Below are positions 49,889 to 56,862 of a DNA stretch of 64,000 bases, piece by piece; the first letter of the stretch is position 1, and every line of letters begins with the position of its first letter. Source of the DNA: RGIG7213 sp045124505 (GTDB lineage: Bacteria; Bacillota; Clostridia; Oscillospirales; CAG-272); the NCBI GenBank assembly GCA_045124505.1, contig JBGVLZ010000039.1, forward strand, positions 23,635 to 87,634, written 5' to 3'. The notes under the pieces were generated by a model. That model was not told where the DNA came from. It saw only the letters and a program-made list of their open reading frames with translations, and searched no databases. The position numbers were made by a program, and so were the translations under genes.

Positions 49889-49917
49889 TTTACATTTTAC
49901 GCATTTTGTTGTATAAT
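49889..49917 (+). promoter_or_regulatory. Sigma-A promoter of pduL-GGGtGRT operon
   Basis: TTTACA (49889-49894), 17-bp spacer, TATAAT (49912-49917). The 170 bases before it hold nothing I can identify. Confidence 0.8.
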
Positions 49918-49951
49918 ACCAAGAGTTAATAAATAAAAAGGAGATAGATCA

Positions 49952-50524
49952 ATGGCAAACAAAATTTTAGTTGAAACATCTGCACGCCACGTTCATCTTA
50001 CAAGAGAACACGTTGAGATCCTTTTCGGTAAGGGTGCAACACTTACACACAAGAAGGACTTGAGCCAGCCCGGTCAGTTCGCTTGCGAAGAAAGAGTAAC
50101 TATTTCAGGCCCCAAGAAGGATATCCCCAACGTAATTATCCTCGGTCCGGAAAGACCTGCATCCCAGGTTGAAATTTCATTCACAGACGCTCGTACACTC
50201 GGCGTTACAGCTCCTGTTAAGGAAAGCGGCGACGTTGCAGGCACACCCGGCGTAAAGCTCGTTGGCCCCTGCGGCGAAGTTGAGCTTAACGAAGGTGTTA
50301 TCATCGCAAAGCGTCACATCCACATGACACCCGAAGATGCTGCAGCTCTCGGCGTTGAGGACAAGCAGATCGTAAGCGTTAAGGTTGATTCCGAACGTAC
50401 AACGATCTTCGGTGACACAGTTGTTCGTGTAAGCCCCAAGTTTGCACTTGCAATGCACATCGACACAGATGAATCAAATGCTGCATGCGCTTTCGGCACA
50501 TGCTACGGTGAGATCGTAAAATAA
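49952..50524 (+). CDS. pduL: PduL-type phosphate acyltransferase
   Basis: A 190-residue enzyme converting acyl-CoA and phosphate to acyl-phosphate (acetyl- or propionyl-). The two zinc-binding repeats are visible: RHVHLT at 12-17 and RHIHMT at 121-126, each supplying two His, with TFGCxx-like EFVVR core strands between. It begins directly at the first repeat and lacks the N-terminal peptide that sends PduL into microcompartments, so it is probably a cytosolic phosphotransacetylase. AAAGGAG start. Codon choice (many GCT, CTC, AAG) differs from most genes here and fits high expression, as in the next two genes. Confidence 0.95.
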   Translation: MANKILVETSARHVHLTREHVEILFGKGATLTHKKDLSQPGQFACEERVTISGPKKDIPNVIILGPERPASQVEISFTDARTLGVTAPVKESGDVAGTPGVKLVGPCGEVELNEGVIIAKRHIHMTPEDAAALGVEDKQIVSVKVDSERTTIFGDTVVRVSPKFALAMHIDTDESNAACAFGTCYGEIVK

Positions 50525-50548
50525 TCATCTTAAAAGGAGATATATAAA

Positions 50549-51250
50549 ATGGCTGAATTACAGTATTCAAATGAAGTACAGCATATGTGTAAGGTCGCTA
50601 AAGGCCCCCACCACGGTCCTGCTCCCATTCCCGAAGAAGGCAAATGGGTAAAGGTTTATGAGATCAAGGATATTTCCGGTCTTTCCCACGGTATCGGCTG
50701 GTGCGCTCCTCAGCAGGGTACATGTAAGCTTACACTTAATGTAAAAGAAGGTATCATTGAAGAAGCTCTCGTTGAAACACTCGGTTGCTCCGGTATGACA
50801 CACTCCGCAGCTATGGCTGCTGAAATCCTCCAGGGCAAGACACTTCTCGAAGCTCTTAATACTGACCTTGTTTGCGATGCTATCAACGTTGCTATGCGTG
50901 AGATCTTCAAGCAGCTCGTTTACGGTAGATCACAGACAGCTTTCTCCGAAAACGGTCTTCCCGTTGGTGCTTCTCTCGAAGACCTCGGTAAGGGTCTGCG
51001 TTCACAGGTAGGTACGATCTTCGCTACAAAGGAAAAGGGTGTTCGTTACCTTGAAATGGCAGAAGGTTATATACTTTCCCTCGCACTTGACGCAAATGAC
51101 GAAGTTTGCGGATACAAGTTCGTTCACCTCGGCAAGATGATGGAAGCTATATCCAACGGTACAGATGCTGCTGAAGCTTATGAAAAGAACATCAAGACTT
51201 ACGGCAGATACGACGGTGCGGCTAAATACATCAACCCCAGAAAGCAGTAA
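50549..51250 (+). CDS. Iron-sulfur cluster assembly scaffold protein, GGGtGRT-associated
   Basis: A 233-residue protein with a NifU/IscU-like fold: GIGWCAPQQGTCKLTLNVKEGIIEEALVETLGCSGMTHSAAMAAEILQGKTL. Cys residues in WCAP, TCKL and LGCSG match the cluster-binding positions, with an extra N-terminal segment (HHGPAPIPEEGKW) and a C-terminal helical half absent from IscU. It almost always pairs with the next gene. It likely holds an Fe-S cluster; its target is unknown. AAAGGAG start; codon use points to strong expression. Its stop is at the start of the next frame. Confidence 0.9.
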   Translation: MAELQYSNEVQHMCKVAKGPHHGPAPIPEEGKWVKVYEIKDISGLSHGIGWCAPQQGTCKLTLNVKEGIIEEALVETLGCSGMTHSAAMAAEILQGKTLLEALNTDLVCDAINVAMREIFKQLVYGRSQTAFSENGLPVGASLEDLGKGLRSQVGTIFATKEKGVRYLEMAEGYILSLALDANDEVCGYKFVHLGKMMEAISNGTDAAEAYEKNIKTYGRYDGAAKYINPRKQ

Positions 51251-51264
51251 TGGAGGGCAGACAA

Positions 51265-52263
51265 ATGATAAGATTTGAAGGATATGAAAGAAGAATCGCC
51301 GGAATCGAAGCTTGCATGGCTGAATACGGCATTAAGGATCTTGAAGAAGCAAGAGATATCTGCCTTGCAAAGGGTATCAATGTTGAAGATATCGTTAAAG
51401 GCGTTCAGCCCATCGCATTTGAAAACGCTGTTTGGGCTTATACACTCGGTTGCGCTGTTGCAATCAAAAAGGGAGTAAAAAATGCTGCTGATGCCGCTGA
51501 AGCTATCGGTATCGGTCTTCAGGCATTCTGCATCCCCGGCTCTGTTGCCGCTAACCGTAAGGTTGGTCTCGGCCACGGTAACCTCGGCGCAATGCTTCTG
51601 CGCGAAGAAACAAAGTGCTTCTGCTTCTTGGCAGGTCACGAATCATTTGCGGCTGCTGAAGGTGCTATCGGTATCGCAAGAAGTGCAAACAAGGTAAGAA
51701 AAGAACCCCTCCAGGTTATTCTTAACGGTCTTGGCAAGGATGCCGCTTATATCATCTCCAGAATCAACGGCTTCACATACGTTGAAACTGATTATGATTT
51801 CTACTCTGACGAGCTTACAGTTAAGCGCACTATCGCTTATTCCGACGGCGAACGCTCCAAGGTAAGATGCTACGGCGCTAACGACGTTCTCGAAGGCGTT
51901 GCAATCATGAAGAAGGAAGCTGTTGACGTTTCCATCACAGGTAACTCAACTAACCCCACAAGATTCCAGCACCTCGTTGCAGGCACATACAAGAAGTGGG
52001 CTATCGAAAACGATAAGAAGTACTTCTCCGTTGCATCAGGCGGCGGTACAGGCAGAACACTTCACCCCGATAACATGGCTGCAGGTCCTGCTTCCTACGG
52101 TCTTACAGACTCTATGGGACGTATGCACGGCGATGCGCAGTTCGCAGGTTCTTCCTCCGTTCCCGCACACGTTGAAATGATGGGTCTCATCGGCGCAGGT
52201 AACAACCCCATGGTTGGTATGACAGTTGCTTGTGCTGTTGCTATCGAAGAAGCAAGCAAATAA
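51265..52263 (+). CDS. GGGtGRT protein
   Basis: A 332-residue protein named for the motif GGGTGRT at 259-265 (SVASGGGTGRTLHPDNM). The ATG at 51265 is chosen; the ATG at 51250 forms part of its GGAGG site. AFENAVWAYTLGCAVAIKKG, GLGHGNLGAMLLREETKCFCFLAGHESF and NSTNPTRFQHLVAGTYKKWA are conserved blocks, several with Gly-rich and Cys residues suited to nucleotide or cluster binding. No reaction is established for the family. With the scaffold gene it forms a conserved pair, here behind pduL; all three share the high-expression codon style, so it is probably abundant in the cell. Confidence 0.92.
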   Translation: MIRFEGYERRIAGIEACMAEYGIKDLEEARDICLAKGINVEDIVKGVQPIAFENAVWAYTLGCAVAIKKGVKNAADAAEAIGIGLQAFCIPGSVAANRKVGLGHGNLGAMLLREETKCFCFLAGHESFAAAEGAIGIARSANKVRKEPLQVILNGLGKDAAYIISRINGFTYVETDYDFYSDELTVKRTIAYSDGERSKVRCYGANDVLEGVAIMKKEAVDVSITGNSTNPTRFQHLVAGTYKKWAIENDKKYFSVASGGGTGRTLHPDNMAAGPASYGLTDSMGRMHGDAQFAGSSSVPAHVEMMGLIGAGNNPMVGMTVACAVAIEEASK

Positions 52264-52277
52264 TCTGTAATTTATTT

Positions 52278-52310
52278 AAAAGAGTCTTGGAATTTCAAGA
52301 CTCTTTTGTT
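52278..52310 (+). terminator. Terminator of GGGtGRT operon
   Basis: AAAAGAGTCTTG / CAAGACTCTTTT perfect stem with a GAATTT loop, then TTTTGTTTATG. Confidence 0.9.
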
Positions 52311-52320
52311 TATGTTTCCG

Positions 52321-52398
52321 TGCGCCCTGTCCGCCCCCCCGCAGTTGACAAAGTCAACTGCCCACGGACAAAGGGCGCATATTTCCTGCGGAAATATA
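52321..52398 (-). repeat. Dispersed ~77-bp palindromic repeat, copy B
   Basis: Reverse-orientation relative of copy A. On the minus strand: TATTTCCGCAGGAAATATGC, then GCGCCCT/AGGGCGC and TTGTCCG/CGGACA stems around an AGTTGAC/GTCAACT inner hairpin. Confidence 0.85.
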
Positions 52399-52417
52399 TA
52401 ATATTACCTTTTTTTTA

Positions 52418-52446
52418 TTGACATAACGAAACTTTTGTAGTATAAA
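52418..52446 (+). promoter_or_regulatory. Sigma-A promoter of sugar-phosphate isomerase-like gene
   Basis: TTGACA (52418-52423), 17-bp spacer, TATAAA (52441-52446). Confidence 0.85.
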
Positions 52447-52474
52447 AATAGTAGGTACAAACAGGAGGATCAAT

Positions 52475-53365
52475 ATGGTTATTTCAACTGCAATTTCCAT
52501 TATACGTGACCGTTTCGGAAACAAAAAGGCGATAAAAATGTTATCGGATGCGGGATTTAAAACGCTTGACTGTTCCCTTTTCGAAATGGCTTATTATGAC
52601 AGCCCTTTCAACTCAGAAAATTGGGAAAAAGAAGCACGAGAGCTGAAGGCATATTCAGACTCACTCGGAATTACGTTCAATCAGGCGCATTTACCTTTCA
52701 ATTTCAAGTGGAACGAGGAGGGCGAATGGGAGCGTTTCATCGGCCCTGCGCATTACAGAGCACTTGAGATCTGCGGAATTATGGGTGTAAAATACGTTGT
52801 TGCGCACCCTATACATCACATGGAATATCTCGGTCACGAAGAAGAAGTATATGAATACAATATGCGCTTTTTCCGCACGATGATACCTTACTGCGAGAAG
52901 TACGGATACAAGATATGTATTGAAAACATGTGGCAGTTCGAAGCGAAAACAAGACGACTCGGACACGATTCCTGCTCGCACATGGAAGAACTCATTCGTT
53001 ATATCGACGGTCTTGGCGGAACGGAGCATTTTGCGGCTTGTCTTGACCTCGGTCACACAACGATCGTCGGCTTTGAGCCGCAGGATTGCATACGAAAGCT
53101 CGGTCATGAGTATCTGTATGCTCTCCACGTTCACGATAACGATTATATGAGCGACAGGCACGACCTGCCAGGTCAAGGAAAAATAGACTGGGAAGAGGTC
53201 TGCCGTGCGCTCGGTGAAATAGATTACGTCGGCGACTTTACATACGAATCAAGTAATTTCCAAAGACACGTTCCTGAGGATATGCTCCCCATATCGTTTA
53301 AATATATGCTCGACGTTGCTAAGCATCTTACAAACAAAATCGACAGCTACAGACCGAAAAAATAA
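52475..53365 (+). CDS. Sugar phosphate isomerase/epimerase, xylose isomerase-like TIM barrel
   Basis: A 296-residue TIM-barrel protein of the AP-endonuclease-2/xylose-isomerase-like group. Metal-binding residues lie in CIENMW (Glu), LDLGHT (Asp/His), LHVHDND (His/Asp) and DFTYESS (Glu), in the usual order. Members isomerise or epimerise keto sugars or break down inositol-type substrates; the actual substrate cannot be given. AGGAGG precedes the start. Monocistronic, with its own promoter and terminator, flanked by palindromic repeats B and C. Confidence 0.9.
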   Translation: MVISTAISIIRDRFGNKKAIKMLSDAGFKTLDCSLFEMAYYDSPFNSENWEKEARELKAYSDSLGITFNQAHLPFNFKWNEEGEWERFIGPAHYRALEICGIMGVKYVVAHPIHHMEYLGHEEEVYEYNMRFFRTMIPYCEKYGYKICIENMWQFEAKTRRLGHDSCSHMEELIRYIDGLGGTEHFAACLDLGHTTIVGFEPQDCIRKLGHEYLYALHVHDNDYMSDRHDLPGQGKIDWEEVCRALGEIDYVGDFTYESSNFQRHVPEDMLPISFKYMLDVAKHLTNKIDSYRPKK

Positions 53366-53383
53366 ACTGTAAATTATAAAATC

Positions 53384-53421
53384 AGCAGGCTCATTTTGAA
53401 AACGAGCCTGCTCCTTTTATT
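53384..53421 (+). terminator. Terminator of isomerase-like gene
   Basis: AGCAGGCTC / GAGCCTGCT stem (11-base loop) followed by CCTTTTATTT. Confidence 0.85.
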
Positions 53422-53427
53422 TATATT

Positions 53428-53451
53428 GTAAGACACCTTCGGCGTCCCTAC
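53428..53451 (-). repeat. GTAG-headed REP-like hairpin
   Basis: On the minus strand GTAGGGACGCC-GAA-GGTGTCTTAC. Shares the GTAGGGAC head with the RAYT-internal hairpins, with a short GACGCC/GGTGTC stem. Confidence 0.55.
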
Positions 53452-53455
53452 CGCC

Positions 53456-53533
53456 TATATTTCCGCAAGGAAATATGCGCCCAACGTCCGCAGGCGATTC
53501 GTATACGAACCGTGGAGGGTGCGGACAGGGCGC
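53456..53533 (+). repeat. Dispersed ~77-bp palindromic repeat, copy C
   Basis: Begins TATATTTCCGCAAGGAAATATGC; outer GCGCCC/GGGCGC and GTCCGC/GCGGAC stems match copies A and B, while the inner hairpin differs (GATTCGTATACGAACC). Confidence 0.8.
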
Positions 53534-53814
53534 AACCGATAATACACGTAAATCCGCTTCACGTAAATGTGGGGCAGGCACGGGGTGCTTGATTTAAATA
53601 TATCGTTTTATATTATAATTTTTGAAGACAAAAATCGTTATTGTGCAAATAATTTCCGTTTAAAGTACCATTTTTCGCACCCATGTTTTTACATATTTTA
53701 AAAACTGTATACAGAAGTATTAGGGATTGCTGTATCATTATTTATTTTTTTCTGATAGAATGTTATGGTAAGACTATAAAAAGATCTCAATACACGAAAG
53801 GTGATAATTTATCA

Positions 53815-56799
53815 ATGCTTGAGCTTAAGAAAATAAAAAAGGACTATCCCGTTGGTGACGGTGTAGTTCATGCTCTTAAGGGTGTCAATCTGTGCTTCGG
53901 CAAAAGCGAGTTTGTTTCGATACTCGGTCCGTCCGGATGCGGTAAAACAACGCTTTTGAACATCATCGGCGGACTTGACGGATACACAGACGGCGACCTT
54001 ATTATAAACGGAAGGTCAACAAAGGATTACAAGGACAGAGATTGGGACACCTACCGTAACCACTCAATAGGCTTTGTTTTTCAAAGCTACAACTTAATTC
54101 CGCACCAGTCTGTTTTACAGAACGTAGAGCTTGCTCTGTCGCTTTCCGGTGTCAGCAAATCTGAAAGACGTCAAAGGGCAAAAGATGCTTTAAAGCTCGT
54201 CGGGCTTGAATCGCAGTACAACAAAAAACCGGGTGAGATGTCAGGCGGTCAGATGCAGCGTGTGGCAATTGCAAGAGCCATTGTCAACAATCCCGACATA
54301 ATTCTCGCTGACGAGCCGACGGGTGCGCTTGACACAGAAACAAGTCTTCAGGTAATGGAGATATTGAAAGAAATATCAAAAGAACGTCTTGTTATAATGG
54401 TAACGCACAACCCTGAGCTTGCGGAAAAATATTCAACACGTATTATCCGTATGCTTGACGGTGAAATTATGGGCGACTCCATGCCTGCAGAGCCTGAGCC
54501 CATACTTCCAAGCACAAACAAAGCCAAAAAAGAGAAAAAGCCTTCAATGTCATTCGCAACATCTTTTTCCCTTTCACTGAAAAACCTTTTTACAAAAAAA
54601 GGAAGAACACTCCTTACATCATTTGCGGGAAGTATCGGTATTATCGGAATTGCTGTTATCCTTGCCATTTCGCAGGGTATGACCGCATATATTGACACGG
54701 TGCAGGAAGACACCCTTTCGTCTTATCCGCTTATGCTTGAAGCAAAACACATGGATTTAGGTACTATTCTTGAAACATTTGCAGGAACAGCACAGTCCAT
54801 AGAAAAGCACGATAACGATGCAGTGTATCAAAAGGCGATGATGTATGACCTGCTTAACGCTTTGAACAATATGGAAGAGTCCGAAAATGACCTCGCATCA
54901 TTCAAAAAATATATTGAGGAAGAAAAAAGCAACGAAGAAAGCAAGCTGTACACATCGCTCAGCGGTGTGCAGTATTCCTACGGACTTGACATGCTGATCT
55001 ACACAAAAAGTGCTGACGGCGATATAATCCGTTCCGATTCTAACACAATAATGCAGGACCTCATGGTCGAGCTGTTCGGCATGGATATGTCAAACATGAT
55101 GGGAATGTCATCATCGGGCGGCGGACTTATGTCTATGTCTCCCGGTGCAAGCATGTCAAATGTCACGATGTGGCAGGAAATGCTCCCCGGTGAAAACGGC
55201 AAACCTGTAAGTGAGCTTCTTGAAAAGCAATATGACGTTGTATACGGAAGCTGGCCTGACGAATACAACGAGGTCGTGCTCGTACTTGATGCATTCAATG
55301 AGCTTGATGACTTTACGCTCTATGCACTCGGTCTTAAACCGAAGTCCGACATAGATGCAATAATGGATTCGGTAATAAACGGCACAGAGATCAATATAGA
55401 AAGCCGCAAATGGACATATGAAGAAATATGCTCCATGGAATACAAAACGATACTTAATTCAGACTGTTTCAAATACGATGAAGCAACAAAAACTTACGTA
55501 GACCTCAGAGATACGGATACAGGCTTAAAATATCTGTACGACAACGGTGTAGCCCTTAAAGTTTCGGGTATTATCAAGCCTGCAGAAAAAGCAGTATCAA
55601 CAATGCTTACAGGTTCCATAGGTTACACACATCTGCTTACAAAGCACATCGTGGAGCAGTCGGAAAAATCCGTCGCTATATCAACTCAGCTTCAAAACCC
55701 TACAATCGATATTTTCACGAATCTTCCCTTCAAGACCTCGTCCGGCAGTTTAACAGACGAAGTAAAAGAAAAGGAATTCAGAGAATATATCAAATCGCTC
55801 GATGTAAATGAAAAGGCACAGGCATATATTGCAATCAAATCTATACCGAGCGATGAATTCATAGAAGCCGCCCTTGAGCAGGCACTTGGAATGATGACAC
55901 CCGACGATATGAGAGAAGCACTTTCGCAGGCTTTCTCACAGCAGATGGGAATGGGCGGTATAGATATCGAACAGTATCTTTCATTGATGTCCGATGAAGA
56001 CATCAGCGAATATTTTGCGGAAATGATGAAAGAACAGCTTAAAATGAACTACGCTTCGGAAACCGCATCACGTCTTTCGCAAATGACGCCCGATCAGCTT
56101 GCAGCAGCACTCGACGGCGAATCTGCCGAATATACAACAGAAATGTGCGTGCTTTACTACGATGCGGTTTTGGAATTTTCAAAGGCATCGTATGAAGAAA
56201 ACCTCAAGAAGCTCGGCTATGTAGACCTTGAAAAGCCCTCTGCAATAAACCTTTATGCGGCTTCGTTCAACGATAAGGATATCATTGAAGAAGTGATTCA
56301 GTCATACAATGACGGAGTTGATGAGCTTTCAAAAATCAACTACACTGACTACGTCGGACTTCTTATGTCATCAGTCACAACGATAATTGACGCAATTGCA
56401 TATGTGCTTATATCATTCGTTGCGGTATCACTTGTTGTATCGTCAATTATGATAGGTGTAATAACGCTTATATCAGTTCAGGAAAGAACGAAAGAGATCG
56501 GTATTTTGCGTGCCCTCGGCGCATCGAAAAAGAACGTTTCAAGAATGTTCAATGCTGAAACGATGATAATAGGCTTCACTTCAGGACTTTTAGGTGTGCT
56601 TATCACATACCTGCTTTGCATACCGATAGATATGATAATGCAGCATGTCAGCGGTATCAAGAGTCTTGAAACAGAATTCCCGATACTTGCGGCAGTGTTC
56701 CTCGTTGTAATAAGTGTTGTATTTACGCTTGTTGCAGGTATCATACCTTCAAGAAGTGCGGCAAAAAAAGATCCTGTAGTCGCTTTGAGAACAGAATAA
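53815..56799 (+). CDS. MacB-type ABC transporter, fused ATPase and permease
   Basis: A 994-residue protein. The ATG at 53815 gives MLELKKIKKDYPVGDG with AAAGGTG upstream; an earlier in-frame ATG at 53683 adds an AT-rich stretch unlike the family. The ATPase domain (1-230) has Walker A GPSGCGKTT, signature MSGGQMQRVAIARA and Walker B IILADEPTGALD. A first helix (about 265-290) is followed by a large outside domain (~550 residues) with a Met-rich stretch (FGMDMSNMMGMSSSGGG), then three C-terminal FtsX helices including VQERTKEIGILRALGASKKNV. MacB-like pumps move peptides or lipids mechanically rather than through a pore. Substrate unknown. Confidence 0.93.
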   Translation: MLELKKIKKDYPVGDGVVHALKGVNLCFGKSEFVSILGPSGCGKTTLLNIIGGLDGYTDGDLIINGRSTKDYKDRDWDTYRNHSIGFVFQSYNLIPHQSVLQNVELALSLSGVSKSERRQRAKDALKLVGLESQYNKKPGEMSGGQMQRVAIARAIVNNPDIILADEPTGALDTETSLQVMEILKEISKERLVIMVTHNPELAEKYSTRIIRMLDGEIMGDSMPAEPEPILPSTNKAKKEKKPSMSFATSFSLSLKNLFTKKGRTLLTSFAGSIGIIGIAVILAISQGMTAYIDTVQEDTLSSYPLMLEAKHMDLGTILETFAGTAQSIEKHDNDAVYQKAMMYDLLNALNNMEESENDLASFKKYIEEEKSNEESKLYTSLSGVQYSYGLDMLIYTKSADGDIIRSDSNTIMQDLMVELFGMDMSNMMGMSSSGGGLMSMSPGASMSNVTMWQEMLPGENGKPVSELLEKQYDVVYGSWPDEYNEVVLVLDAFNELDDFTLYALGLKPKSDIDAIMDSVINGTEINIESRKWTYEEICSMEYKTILNSDCFKYDEATKTYVDLRDTDTGLKYLYDNGVALKVSGIIKPAEKAVSTMLTGSIGYTHLLTKHIVEQSEKSVAISTQLQNPTIDIFTNLPFKTSSGSLTDEVKEKEFREYIKSLDVNEKAQAYIAIKSIPSDEFIEAALEQALGMMTPDDMREALSQAFSQQMGMGGIDIEQYLSLMSDEDISEYFAEMMKEQLKMNYASETASRLSQMTPDQLAAALDGESAEYTTEMCVLYYDAVLEFSKASYEENLKKLGYVDLEKPSAINLYAASFNDKDIIEEVIQSYNDGVDELSKINYTDYVGLLMSSVTTIIDAIAYVLISFVAVSLVVSSIMIGVITLISVQERTKEIGILRALGASKKNVSRMFNAETMIIGFTSGLLGVLITYLLCIPIDMIMQHVSGIKSLETEFPILAAVFLVVISVVFTLVAGIIPSRSAAKKDPVVALRTE

Positions 56800-56818
56800 T
56801 TACAATTCAAATTATAAA

Positions 56819-56862
56819 AAAACGGATACTCTTTACTTAAAGTATTGAGTATCCGTTTTAAT
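56819..56862. terminator. Bidirectional terminator
   Basis: AAAACGGATACTC / GAGTATCCGTTTT perfect 13-bp stem, T-runs on both sides, between the convergent MacB-type and radical SAM genes. Confidence 0.88.

Noticed and set aside
53683..53814. 44-codon N-terminal extension of the MacB-type gene
   Set aside because: AT-rich composition, no ribosome-binding site, and the canonical ABC start MLELKKIKKDY lies at 53815.
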